This document shows, piece by piece, positions 1-10,905 of a stretch of DNA of 64,000 bases (its first letter is position 1; each line of letters begins with the position of its first letter). Origin of the DNA: Amoebidium appalachense (lineage: Eukaryota; Ichthyosporea); the NCBI GenBank assembly GCA_963693365.1, contig CAVNZM010000011.1, positions 5,270,001-5,334,000 of the forward strand, written 5' to 3'. Under the pieces are notes generated by a model. The model had not been told where the DNA came from. It worked only from the letters and a program-made list of their open reading frames with translations, and did not search any database. Position numbers and translations under genes: made by a program.

Positions 1-674
1 TCGATGCCTTGTCCGTGTGTCGTAGGGGCTCCAGGCTAATTAGTGCACGTGAACCTGTGAACCGGTACCGACTCAAGCACCCTAGCCTCCTTACAGTTTA
101 CAACAATGAGGCAGGGTTTGGCCTTGTTAAGGCGAGAAGGCAAGCAGATCTTGTTCTATTGTTGTTGCTGACTTTTTTTTGGGGAGGGGGGGGGGGGGGA
201 TAGTGTGTCACAATCATACACGTGCACCGTTCTTTATTTCGCCTAACAACCTCTATATGTCAGTTGTCTATGTGCTACCTGCGCAGGCCAGGAAGAAAGG
301 GAAATGTACCTCTCAGCACTAAGGCCCACCAAGAGTTCATTATATTTTGCAGGTACAACACAACAACCATAGTATTCCCAACACCTCTTTGTAATAGGCA
401 CTCCCGTTACTGACAGAAACCAAAGCCTCCTAATTGGACTTCTATATAGGAGGCCTTGACAGAAACCCAACAAGGTAAGAAATCCACTTCCGAGCACATC
501 GTGGCGCCTACAAACACCTGCTCGTAAAGCTAAATAGCCAAGCAACCAAGAAACGAACAAAAAAAGAGGTGCTATTAGTTCGTATGTGTACACTGCACTC
601 CACCTAACCGTTCGCCCAGCCCTCTCACACAAAAACGTGGAAGTATTTTTCATTTCCCCCCCCCCAGTGATCAT
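1..674. other. Non-coding flank downstream of POLD4
   Basis: No supportable gene is visible here. The stretch contains a T run followed by a G run (about 173-199) and a short C run (656-665) just beyond the POLD4 stop codon. The open frames present have no recognisable family, splice structure or coding character. It is probably the 3' flank of the minus-strand POLD4 gene. Confidence 0.5.
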
Positions 675-1385
675 TTAAAGATTCTCCTTGTACCAAAGGT
701 TTTCAGTTGCCATTTCGCTATCCGGGTACTTCTTGATGATGTTCATCACCTCTTCTGGTGGGTTGAGGCCATATTTTTCTGCCCTCTTCCAGCGGTCAGC
801 ACGGGGCACCCCTACACACGGCCCGAAGGTCATGTCAAGGTCGAATGAGCGCAGGACTAACAGCTCGGCTTCGGATGGCTCTGGCTCGTGGCTGATTTCG
901 GGCTCTGTTTGTGGAAGACAAGCAAATTAGGCAACGGAAAAGGAGATGGGTAGCGAAAATCACAAGGAGTCCTGAACAACGAAAATTGGTTCAGAGGATC
1001 AAAGCTGTTCCTTCTCCTGTGTTTGTTCTTTTTTATAAAATTCTCCTTAAACTTCCTTTTTATTTTTATTTTATTTTTATTTTTTCCCCACAGTGACACA
1101 CACCCCAAAATGAAACAGACAAAACTAGGAAGCCTACAAAAAAAAACTAAGGTCCTTTTGTGCATGTGGGCACATTGTCCTCTCCGAGAGCACATCGTGC
1201 AACATTGTGTCCGCTGTGTGTGAAAGGCGTCGGGAGAGGGGAAGGGAAGAGAAAAATGGGCGGCGCTTACTTGGGATGGAAGGGACCGTGACGATGTGCT
1301 GCTTGCGTATGGGCTCGTTCTTAAGCTTCTGCTGCCCCGGGGTGGACTTGCGCACCTTGCTAAAGTGTTGGTCGAGAGTGGCCAT
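675..1385 (-). CDS. POLD4: DNA polymerase delta subunit 4 (p12) homologue, two exons
   Basis: This is the small accessory subunit of the replicative DNA polymerase delta, which stabilises the complex and links it to PCNA in the nucleus. Minus-strand exons are 1385-1271 and 904-675, joined in phase 1 through a GTAAGC donor and a CAG acceptor, giving 114 residues (human p12 has 107). Exon 2 carries the family signature: an acidic stretch ending EAELLVLRSFDLD, then FGPCVGV, a Trp-Lys-Arg segment, YGLNPPEEV and a C-terminal Trp-containing end. It aligns along its length with the human segment LLRQFDLAWQYGPCTG. The basic N-terminus (TLDQHFSKVRKS) could be a degenerate PCNA-binding box, which is inference. 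The start is the first ATG of the open exon. The long GT-AG intron lies between 905 and 1270. Identity is strong from exon 2; the N-terminal exon is inferred from phase. Confidence 0.88.
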
Positions 1386-1880
1386 TTTGATGATCTATTG
1401 CAATGATTTCTGTGTGGACGAAACGCCAAAAGGGAAGGGGGGATTATGTTTCACGGCGGTTGCTGCAACGCTACACAAAAACGCTGGGAGAGAAATAAAT
1501 GTGGATAAGAAGAATAAAGAAAAGGGCGAATGTACAAAGCGATGTGTACTTGTATCTTTCTCAGTTGTGCTCTGCAGCTGTGCTGTGCGCTGACCGCCAA
1601 GGTACGAAGAGACCTGCCTATAAATTCTTTTTTTCTGCAAATTACCCCTTGGCGTCATTTTCGCCGCCTGTGCAGTTTGCTATGACGTCATAATCTTTGG
1701 TGGGGCGTCGAAAATCAGAACTAACGGTCACATCGCCGAGTTAAGCGATCGATCTGTTTCTTGAAGTACACTAGTGCTCTCTGGAGGACAAGCCTTACTA
1801 CTGGCAGCCGGAGTGTGCACGTGGCACATTTGCTTCTTCTCAGGTTGAGGAGTCTCTGCAGCACGCTCAATAATTAGTGT
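1386..1880. other. Intergenic region upstream of POLD4
   Basis: No gene is recognised. It holds the presumed POLD4 promoter, including a CREB/ATF-type palindrome at 1683-1690, and no long homopolymer. Small open frames on both strands lack family similarity. Confidence 0.4.
1683..1690. promoter_or_regulatory. CRE/ATF-like palindrome upstream of POLD4
   Basis: The sequence TGACGTCA is a perfect CREB/ATF recognition palindrome. It lies about 300 bases upstream of the POLD4 initiation codon, on the side where its promoter should be. Function is inference: one 8-mer can occur by chance, and another copy occurs inside a DAHP synthase intron near 63040. Confidence 0.3.
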
Positions 1881-2018
1881 GTTGTGTAGCTACGTTACAA
1901 GTACAAACGATAGTAACCTCCCCCCCGCACCCCCCCCCCCCCCCCCCAACTTCCCCCTTCCCCCGGCCCCGCGGTCACACGCACACACACTGTTCTTTCT
2001 CTCTCTCTCTCTCTCTCA

Positions 2019-2053
<35 letters not shown>

Positions 2054-2181
2054 CCCCCCCCCCCCCCTCCGGGATGCCCCGATGCCAACTTACCCCAATC
2101 CTTCTAGCTATAGCTACCACATCCCCGATGTCTCCTTTTCACCTTGGGCGCCAGTGAAAGCTGCGGCTCACAGTAAATATA

Positions 2182-2216
<35 letters not shown>

Positions 2217-2345
2217 GGGGAACACACATACACACACTTCTTTCCTTCTCTCTCTCTCTCTCTTCTCTTCTCTCTCTCTCTCTCTCTCTCCGCCACCACC
2301 CTAGCACTACCACCTCTTTCCTGTTATCTCCTCCTCTTCACCTTA
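1881..2345. repeat. C-run and CT-microsatellite block
   Basis: Two consecutive units each consist of a long C homopolymer, a CA-containing spacer and a (CT)n array. Runs lie around 1930-1948, 2001-2066 and 2180-2214. All open frames across it are artefacts of low complexity (polyproline, Ser-Leu). Confidence 0.8.
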
Positions 2346-2700
2346 CCCCCACAGAATGCTTCGGACACAAACGCCACAGGGTCACCGTTTGGCAACTTGT
2401 GACATCCTCCAACACCAACCATCCTTCCTCCAACTGGTGATGTTCTTCGAGCCTAAAGCCTGTAGCTATCCGTGCAATACCACTTTGGTAACAACCACTT
2501 TCAGTCTCAAACTATGTGCATTTTATTCTCACACTAGTATTAGCACCATATTAGCGTGCAATAAACCTTGTTTTTGCAAACATGGTTCGCCGTAAACTTG
2601 TGTTCCTGGTACTTGATAATCATCCTTGGCTGAGCTATAAACTTTTTGTGGAGTGACTGGCCCCGCGGCTATGTTTTTCCTTGTGGTCACAAGCCTCCCA
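2346..2700. other. Unassigned spacer
   Basis: Mixed-composition sequence between the CT block and the tail of the first retroelement copy. I see no gene, RNA or repeat that I can support. Confidence 0.4.
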
Positions 2701-2704
2701 GCGC

Positions 2705-2961
2705 GGGGGAGGGGGGGGGGTTTGAATGCGTCAAAAAGTACGAAGTACACAAGGACAAACGGATAACACGATGCAGAATGCAAGCCATACATAAAGAGTA
2801 TGCATAATAAGCAGAGCCCATCCTCAGGGGGGGCCCACGTCATCCACATTACCCGAGTTTCGACCTATTCACCTCGTTAACGAAACCCAACTCAGATGCT
2901 GTTTCACTTAAACATGGGTAGGTCACCCGTCTTGATCAGAGACGAGCAGGGTTGTTTATGC
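2705..2961 (-). mobile_element. Poly(C)-tailed short retroposon module, terminal part of retroelement copy 1
   Basis: On the minus strand the module begins with GCATAAACAACCCTG and carries a GGTCGAAACTC-like box. It ends TACTTCGTACTTTTTGACGC, then ATTCAAA and a C run. It matches the copies at 32169, 35221, 55391 and others. Here it is continuous with the 3' end of the larger retroelement. Confidence 0.75.
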
Positions 2962-3263
2962 AGGCAAGGGCAGTGGGAAAGGCCGGGGGTTAAAGCTGCA
3001 GCGGTAAGCAGAAGCAAGAAAAATATAGATAGGAACTCAGGAGACGGGGCTTCTAGGAAGCTCCCCCGTCGCTACCTACGTCGATACTTCCCTGGCTAAC
3101 TTATACTACACCATGGCCAGCTGAAAAGAATTAAGTCCCGAAGGCCGCAGAATTCAGTGTGTCTATAGCTATGAAAGGGGGTATGCAGAAGTGGACAGAT
3201 GAAGTGTGTGGAGACAAAAATAGTAAGAAGAAAAGTAGACACCGGTATGTGCAACCCCGCACA

Positions 3264-3294
<31 letters not shown>

Positions 3295-3865
3295 TAAATA
3301 AGCGAAGATTACAGGTAATCAACCAGAACAACAAATGACAAGCAAAACAACAGGCGCCAAAAAAAAAAAAAAAAGAGAGAGAGAGAGAGAGGAGGGGGGG
3401 GGGGGGGGAGGGGGGGAGGGGGGAGGGGGGTCTTAGGGATGCTGCAGAATCGTCAGATATTAGACAAATCGTACCAATACGATTTTTCTCTCATATATGA
3501 GAGAAGATTGTGACTAACGATGTGCAGAGCTGGTTAAGACCTGTTAAGTGTGCAGAGAAAATGGGAGGGGAAGGGGGGGGGGGGGGGGGGTGAAGTAAGA
3601 GAGGGGAGGGAATTTCAGAGTGTCAGTTGTCTCAGGGGACCCTGCAGAGTCGTTAGATATCAGACAAAAACGCACCAACAACCAAGTTCTCCAAGGGGAG
3701 AAATGCGTAAAACGTTCTCACTCAGAGTGTATACAGGGTTTGGCCGGGGGGAGGGGGGGGGGGGAAGGGGGGGAAAGAAGGTAGGAGGGGAAGGGGGGGA
3801 GTAGGCCGGGGAAGGGCGAAAGGAGGGGAGGGAGGGGGGGGGGGGGGGGGGGGGAGGGAGAAGGG

Positions 3866-3903
<38 letters not shown>

Positions 3904-3949
3904 GGGGGGGGGGGGGGGGGGAAGGGAGGGGAGGGAGGGAGGGGGAAAA

Positions 3950-3984
<35 letters not shown>

Positions 3985-4352
3985 GGAGGAGAGAAAAAAA
4001 AAAAAAAAGACCCCCCTGTGGTGGACAGATCAGAGACGAGAGCTCCATTTCAAAACTTACCAGGCAACCCAAAAAACTTAGCCGGCTGAGAAAGAAGAAC
4101 GGCGGGGGAATTGTTTGGGAAAAGGAGCGGGGGGAGAGAGGGGGGGGGGGGAGGGGGAGGGGGGAGAGAGGGGGAGAGGGAGAGAGAGAGAGAGGGAGGG
4201 AGAGAACGAGAGAGAAAGAGAGAGAGAGGGAGACAGAGAGAGAGAGAGAGGGAGGGAGAGAGAGGGGAGGGGGGGGGGGGGGGGGGGAGGGTGGGTAGGG
4301 GCTGGTAGGGGGGGGGGGGGGGGGGGGGGGGGGATCGGGATAGAGTGGGGGA

Positions 4353-4806
4353 CTAGGGAGTGTTGATCTTTTTAGTGATGATGGAGAGGATGTGAGAGGA
4401 GTGAACGCCACGGTATATGTGCGGGTGTGTGGCGAGAAAGCTGTGCATTTTGTGGTGCAAGAGTCTAAACGAGTAGCCTTTGTTAAGCAATGTTTTAGCA
4501 AGTCGTGCAGTGCATGTGGTGAATGCAGCAAGTGTGGAGCATTTGCGCTGGTAGCTATGCATTTGACTTGTCATGATGCCGTATTTTGCAGTGCGGGAGA
4601 TGAAACGAACGATTTCTAGTGTATTGAACGTGGGTGTGTCGAGCTTGTTGTAGATGGTTGTGTGAATGCCGTGATTAGTGCAGGTGATATGCAAGTCGAG
4701 GTAGGGGACAGAGGGGGAGGAACCGGCCGGGTTGAGTTAAAGGCTGGTCTTGGGATATAGACCGAAATCACAATCTTCTAAATAGAGGTGGGAGAGATGC
4801 AAGGAT
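4353..4806 (-). pseudogene. C-terminal reverse transcriptase fragment, broken
   Basis: The minus-strand frame encodes the extreme C-terminal part of a reverse transcriptase: a YLDLHITCTNHGIHTTIYNK segment, then a conserved SRTAKYGIMTSQMHSYQRKC helix and a RLAKTLLNKGYS thumb-like region. The YLDL...YxK arrangement resembles reverse transcriptases of Penelope-like and related metazoan elements. The family assignment is inference because the catalytic palm is missing. Compared with the copy at 32927-33382, this one has a TAA stop replacing a CAA codon near 4737 and lacks 18 bases (six residues, PHHDSF) near 4610. It is therefore non-functional. Confidence 0.65.
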
Positions 4807-5313
4807 TTTGGGGGGGGGGGGGGGGGGGGGGGGCAGGCCATGAAACTTGCATGCAAAGCAGCGGAGGGAATGTTTTCTTCAGTGGAGTGGTATACGTTGG
4901 TATATCGAAAGAGGCAAATGTGAAGGGAGGTTATTGTGGTATGCATACATAGTGCTCCTTACAAACGTTACAACGGATCGTCAGAGCGGGGCACGGATGA
5001 TATGCAAGGCACGGATGATATGCAAGAAAGAAGTTCAACACAAAAGTTCGCACGGGGAGCTGGACAGAGCTGGACAGAGAATGTCTGCAGGTGTTCCATG
5101 ACTGTTTCATATTGGCAGAGGGTTACGGTAATAAAATATCTAAGTACAGTCCTAATAATTACTTTGACACTTCAAGTAGGTACAGTTCTAATAGCTATGT
5201 ACACTACGTGACATAGGTTACCGCACAAAATGGCACCTGCCGGTTCGGTTGCCGCACAAAATGGCACCTGCCGATTCGAAATCATCTCACTCTTCGAAAA
5301 TAAACTTTGATAA
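4807..5313. other. Spacer downstream of the GY-repeat gene
   Basis: Begins with a G run (about 4809-4833) at the retroelement 5' junction. It also holds a short direct repeat near 4994-5025 (GCACGGATGATATGCAAG twice) and another near 5219-5272 (CCGCACAAAATGGCACCTGC twice). Probably 3' flank of the minus-strand secreted-protein gene. Confidence 0.5.
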
Positions 5314-7240
5314 TCAAAAGTCATCCAAGCAATAACCCTCCCTGTCGCATCCCTGCACATCATACCCTTTTCTATTGTACCCCTCCCTATCGTACCCCTC
5401 CTTACTGTATCCCTGCTTATCATATCCCTCCCTATCGCAACCCTCTCTATTGTAACCCTTCTTATTGTACCCCTGCCTATCATATCCCTCCATGTTGTAG
5501 CCCTTCTTATTGTATCCCTGCCTGTTGTACCCCTGTTTGTCGTACCCATTCTTATCATAGCCATCTTTGTCCCATTTGGGAGTTTTGGACGGTTTGGTCG
5601 GCTTCTTGGTCGGTGTTGGCTTCTTCGTTTTCGTTGGCTTTGCTGAACCTACACTTCCAGTCTTGCTTGGTGTAGGTGTAATAGTAGGGGTGGCGGTTTT
5701 GCTTGGTGTCACCATGTTAGCCATGGGCGTTACCGCTGCCGTAGGAGCAAAGAATGATGACGTGGTTTTGGGTTTCTTGGTAGTTGTCGGCTTGACCTGG
5801 AGCGCCTGCAGTTGTTGTGTTGGTTTGTTGACAACAACAACGTTTGACGGAGCTGGTTTAGCGGTCGACTGGGCGATGGGTATGAAGGGGGCAGAAACCT
5901 GCGGTGTTGCTGTGGGAAACACGTAGTTGATGCTGGGTGTTATTGTTTTTGTTGCTTGGGGAAAGATGACCGAAGGAAAGGGGTTTGTGCTCGGTACCGG
6001 TACAGGAGCCGGTGCTGGGACGAAAGCAGGTGCCGGGACGGGTACGGGTGCCGGTGCCGGAACCGGTGTTGGAACGAAATCCAATGGTGTAGCCTGAACA
6101 AAGGGAGAGGGGGTGGCTGGTTTCGGTGTAACCTGGACAAATGGAGCCTGGGACGAGATATAAACAGGTGCTTGAACGGAAACAGGTGCTTGAACGATGG
6201 TTGGTGTGGGAGGAGGCGGCAGGATGTAAGTTGGAAGTGGTGGCGGGGGTGGGGTCAACCCCACACTCGGAGCTGCCGTGGGAACGATAGGGGACAGCGC
6301 TACACCGGTGGTGACGGCCGTCGGGCCACCAACATTCACTGCTCCAACAGGGACGCTTTGCGCTGCTGGTGTTGGTGCCGGTACTGGATTTCCTACCGCG
6401 GGGGGCTTTACTGCTGTAACTATGGCCCCCCCTGTGTTAGCAGGTGCAAGGGGGGTGCTGATAACCACAGCCACCACTGGTTGACTGGGTGCCGGTGCCG
6501 TCCCGGGCTGATGGCAGGCAGTCCATTGAGCGTCGGTCTGCTTCACGTCCACACAGTTCCTGCAAGCGGGAAGGGTGTGTATAGTCAGATGTCATAATCA
6601 TTGCCACGGAGAGAATACTCTGGTATGGAGGAGGGGTATGTGACACGCACATAACTTTGGTGGAGCACTATATGGGGTGGTTGCCCGAAGCTATGGGACG
6701 AAGAAAGATGCAGAGAAGCAGGCGCAGAAAGAAAAAGATACATAGGATAGTAGAGGGTATGGAGATGGTTTATGAGTACTTCAGCCTAGTTTGGAATCAT
6801 TCCGCCTGTCGACTATTTAGATCTTGTTCCTAGGAGTAGAGAAGAAAGTGTGCTTACCAGTTGATGCAGATGTAGGGATCGTTCGGGTTGGTAAGGCAGT
6901 AGTTATTATCGCTGCAGAATGGCTCGGTGGCCCGCGTTACACAGTAGTTCGGGTCGCACTTTGGGTCCTCAGGATTCTTGTAACATGGGTCTTTGCATCG
7001 TACATCGGTGACACCATAGCGTGCACAGGAATTCCCACAGGGCTCATCCGTCGGGTTTTGCTGGCAATATTTATACGCCTGTTCCACGGTGGTTATCTGT
7101 GAATATATCGATGATGTTGGTGTGGCGGCAGGGACTGGGGTTGCAGCCTGTCTAGCTACTTTGGTAGGTAGACAATCCACTGTAACTGCCCCTGCAAGGG
7201 CGATTGAGATCCCTAACAGCGTGCGTGAGTTTAGGCCCAT
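5314..7240 (-). CDS. Secreted Cys-rich protein with Pro/Thr stalk and C-terminal GY pentapeptide repeats
   Basis: Function unknown. Minus-strand exons are 7240-6858 and 6559-5314, joined in phase 2 through a GTAAGC donor and a GCAG acceptor, giving 542 residues. Visible parts in order are: a signal peptide (about 1-24, hydrophobic [14 protein letters not shown]); a Cys-rich domain (about 55-145) with repeated N-P-x-x-P/E-x-C spacing; a long low-complexity stalk of Pro, Ala, Thr and Val, with PAPVPVPAP runs; a Lys/Thr/Pro linker; and about 16 tandem pentapeptides of the form [DN]-[KR]-x-G-Y, two with Cys replacing Tyr, ending CLDDF. The layout suggests an extracellular wall or matrix protein whose tyrosines might be cross-linked, which is inference. 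The first ATG gives a convincing signal peptide. TATA or CAAT elements upstream are not obvious. Confidence 0.75.
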
Positions 7241-8700
7241 TGTGGTGACCTGTGTTGTAATCAGGCCTATTGTCTAGCTTTGAGATGCTTCTGCCATGGA
7301 TGTAAAAGTCAACAATTTATAGACTATTCTCTCTAAGCATGTATGAGACATAAACCTGCACTATGTTTTTTGTAAGTATAATGAAACCCCATGCTGTGCA
7401 CACGTGTGGAACTGGTGAGCGAGCTCGTTGTGTTGTGTCGCCTTTTGTTCATGTTGATCCTCTGTGTAACACCGTGCTAGATTCTGCAATCTGCATCCAC
7501 TCAAAAAGCAGGGTGGCACCTTTTGCATTTTGTTTATTCAATAGGATCTTGTACAAGTCATGCGTAAAAAGTGCCGGCCGCGATTCAGTTCTGATCATTA
7601 CAACACACTACTGTCAGTGCAATACTGTGTGGTAGAAATTTGATATTTATGATGTTAGAATTATGTCAATATTTATGTAACTTTATCTATGTAATGTACT
7701 TCTTTTTCCTGCTTGCAAAAGATTTATAACAAAGTAACACGCATTACATGCTCATATCATGTGTGGGTGGAGCATGTTGCACTTATTGAACGGCGATATG
7801 TCAGTTGACCGTTGCAGCTCATTGGTAGTCCACACAATTGTTTGCGATTGGCGGACTAGTATAAAAAATAGTCGACGTGATCATGATTCATGACATCAGC
7901 GCTGCAAAGTCAAATACACAGGCCTCCCTTCATAAAGTTTTTTTTTTCAGGAATGAAGATGTTTTGGGCATTTTGTAAGCCTTTCTTTTGCTGTTGGGAT
8001 ATGTCGCACGGCTGTGACCGGCCTGGCAGGCTGGCACTCGGATCACGACTCGAAGTCGAAGATCAAGTCGGAATTCTTGGCGCTGCATGATTTTTACGCA
8101 AACAGTTTGGCGCGCTTTTTGCAGTAACTTTTTTTAGGTCGGACTTGCTGACAATTTGCTGAGAGCTGCAAGAAGCTCTCGTCAGCCCGCCTGCGCATAC
8201 AACTTGACAAGGCTCAGTCGCCAGCCGGCGTTCCTGTGGGTTGAAGTGTCTTTCGGAGCATGTTATAACAGTGAACTTTATCTACTTTTACGCTTAGAAG
8301 GTTGGCGTGGTCGTCTTGCGGCGTGGAAATAAGGGCCTTTGCTAGGCGATCCAGGTAACCAAACAAGATTTTTTCCGTTCTGCTTGCCTGCCAAGTATGA
8401 AGATGCTGCAGCACGGTGCCATCGTTCTGTGTATGCGCGAGGGCCGGCTTATTCTGGTGCTTGAATGTTGCTGCGTTTCACAAATATTCGCTCCGCGCTC
8501 CTTTTGTGCCCGTGCCCCAGTCTGGCTTGAAATAATACGGAACCTGCATAGGCTTTTCTTTGACTCGGTTACTCCTCTCTGATACTTGCCCGGCATTCGG
8601 TTCTTTTCAGTCCCTGTTATTTACTTTTTTTACACGTCATGCAACACGAGCCCTTTTTACGATGAGAGGCATCACTAGGTGGCTGTAGTGCACACCGAGC
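7241..8700. other. Intergenic region upstream of the GY-repeat gene
   Basis: Largely free of simple repeats, unlike most of the window. A minus-strand frame (about 8475 to 8214, containing GYLDRLAKALISTPQDDH) looks somewhat protein-like, but it has no start context, family or splice partner that I can identify, so I do not call it a gene. A CCAAT-containing segment lies near 7820. Confidence 0.35.
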
Positions 8701-8780
8701 GAGTGCGAGGCAAATGGCTTCGAAGCATAAGCGTACAAAGATGGTCGTAGTGAGGGCATGCTGCTTGAAAGAGCAGAGAA

Positions 8781-9130
8781 GTGGAAAGTCGTACGAAGGC
8801 TTGAAGAGGAGGAGAGATGGGGACTGGCGGGCGAGACGGGGGGTGCGGGGGGAGGGAGAACGGGAAGTGGCGGGGGGGGGGGGGGGGGGGGGGGGGAAAG
8901 AGGGAGGGGGGGGGAGAGGGAGGGAGGGGGGGGGGAGAAGTGGAAAGTCGTATGAAGGCTTGAAGAGGAGGAGAGATGGGGGCTGGCGGGTGAGACGGGG
9001 GGTGCGGGGGGAGGGAGAACGAAGAGGGCGGGGGGGGGGGGGGGGGGGGGGGGGGAAGAGGGGAGGGGGGGAGGAGGGGGAGGGGAGGGGGGGGGGGGGG
9101 AGGGAGGGGGAGGAGAGGGGTAGGGGGGTG
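8781..9130. repeat. Direct duplication of a 158-base G-rich unit
   Basis: The stretch starting GTGGAAAGTCGTACGAAGGC at 8781 recurs at 8939 with few changes. Each copy is followed by a block of G runs with interspersed A. It lies upstream of API5. The open frames across it are Gly/Arg artefacts. Confidence 0.8.
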
Positions 9131-9543
9131 AAAAAGTGATTGAATCAGAGGTTATGTGGGTGTGTGTGCGTGTGTGCGTGTAGGGGCGATGAAATGGAAA
9201 TGTGGGGGAGGAGGGAGGGAGGAGGGTTGAAGACATTGTTGGCACAACGTTAAAGGCCGAAGAAGTGCTCGACTCGAACAAGGGAAAGGCAATTAGTTGT
9301 TGTGCAACTTCTAAGCAAGCGAATCTATGCATCTGCTTGTGTTTGTTGCATACACGTTCATCTGAGAGCTTCCAGCAAGGAACGGTTTGGATATCTACGG
9401 AATGGTTTACTTTTTGTATTGTATACTCACATGTCCACTGCCACACTTCAGGTCATTTTGTGGTTGCCCGTTTCCTTGCACTCTCTGTGTGAACTTTTGG
9501 ACGTGCCCCCATAGATCTTTGACGTTGGTGCTCACGTTGATGG

Positions 9544-9633
9544 TTCCTGCTGAGTTTTTCGTTAACAACCCGCTTCTCACTGCAGAAATTCCTGCTGAGT
9601 TTTTCGTTAACAACCCGCTTCTCACTGCAGAAA
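9544..9633 (+). repeat. Perfect 45-base tandem duplication abutting the API5 start codon
   Basis: Positions 9544-9588 and 9589-9633 are identical. Each unit contains a pyrimidine stretch followed by CTCACTGCAG and AAA, which resembles a 3' splice acceptor. The second copy ends one base before the ACATGG context of the API5 start. If API5 has an intron in its 5' untranslated region, two equivalent acceptors would compete. Confidence 0.9.
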
Positions 9634-9634
9634 C

Positions 9635-10154
9635 ATGGCTACCCTCACGGTTGTTGACCAGATTTACGATGCAGCCAACGAGCTGGACAAGGAAGTTGGC
9701 AAGGTAAAGAATCTTTGCTAAATGCACGTGTCTTAGACTAACAGTGTTCTGGAGCGCATTTTATCTCCTACTTTATTGGTTCCGAGTAAATTCTCACTGT
9801 GCATGAAGGGTAGTGGTGTATGATTGGTTTGAGTTGTTGGTGGTGGTGGTGAGGGGGGGGGGGGGGGGGGGGAGGGGGGATTCAGGTGACTTTGGTCCGC
9901 TGGTTTGAGGACCTCTTCTTAATGGCGCTAAATTGAAGAAGAAGAAATGAAAACAAGTTGAGATGGTACTTTGTAGGGAGGGGGAGCTGGGAGCTGTGTC
10001 GGGAAAGAGGGGTTGGAACTGGGCAGCGACGGAGGTTGCTTAAGAGACACGTGTGCTATTTGCGGGACCGGGATCTGCCGGGTTGGCTTTGGGTCCCTGG
10101 GGATGCCAATAGGGGAGGGTCCCTGATGATGCCAAAAAAGGCAGGGGGAAGGGA

Positions 10155-10186
<32 letters not shown>

Positions 10187-10325
10187 GGATACTGCCGAAA
10201 GATCACTTCTTGGCAGCAACATACGTAGGGGGATCTGGAGATGAGGGAGGATATGGTCAGGTGCAGCATTTCGGGGGCATTTTTTTATATTTTATTTTTC
10301 TTTTTTTTTTTTTTTTGCGGGGGAA

Positions 10326-10366
<41 letters not shown>

Positions 10367-10795
10367 TACACTTGCCAAGATAGAAGCAATTCTTGGGCAC
10401 ATGTAACGGGGAATGCAGTTGGGGGACAGAGGAAAAGGGAAAGAGGGGGGGGGGGGGGGGGGGGAGGGGGAGAGATATTTCCGTGGTAGTAACAATTGTG
10501 GGGCACATGGAACTATGAATGCAAAGCTAGATATCATATTTCCACAAACTTTTTTTTGTTTTTAGCTCACTGAAACTATGAATGCAGAAGCCAGAGGCGT
10601 TCCAGCGGCTCCTTGGTTTCAGCTCAGCCAGCGACCAGGCCAAGCAGCTGTGTGCCCAGATCATCCCCAAGCACTTCAAGAACTACCCCGACCTGCAGGA
10701 GAGCGCACTGGATGCCATTGTAGATATGTGTGAGACTGATAACCCCCAGGTGTGTGGGTGGGTGGGTGGGTGTGTAAGGGGGGAGGGTTGGGGAA

Positions 10796-10827
<32 letters not shown>

Positions 10828-10852
10828 GGAGGGAGAGGGATGGAGATGGGGG

Positions 10853-10905
<53 letters not shown>

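Larger units (their letters stand above)
2705..4806 (-). mobile_element. 5'-truncated retroelement, copy 1 (reverse transcriptase remnant plus poly(C) tail)
   Basis: Read on the minus strand, this copy starts near 4806 with the end of a reverse-transcriptase frame. A long untranslated region follows, containing G/C, A/T and CT homopolymer blocks, a (CA)n tract and unique sequence. It ends with the same short retroposon module found elsewhere in the window, terminating in a C run (2705-2720 as G). It is nearly collinear with the plus-strand copy at 32927-35488, so the two form a large inverted pair. This copy extends about 20 bases further 5' than its partner. It is decayed: it has an internal stop in the RT frame and an 18-base deletion. 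Confidence 0.75.

Noticed and set aside
3722-4531. A 269-residue Pro/Ser/Phe-rich minus-strand open frame
   Set aside because: It is the reverse of G, A and GA homopolymer blocks inside a retroelement untranslated region. No coding character remains once low complexity is ignored.
8214-8475. A protein-like minus-strand frame (GYLDRLAKALISTPQDDH)
   Set aside because: No family, no start context and no confirmed splice partner. Kept as a note only.
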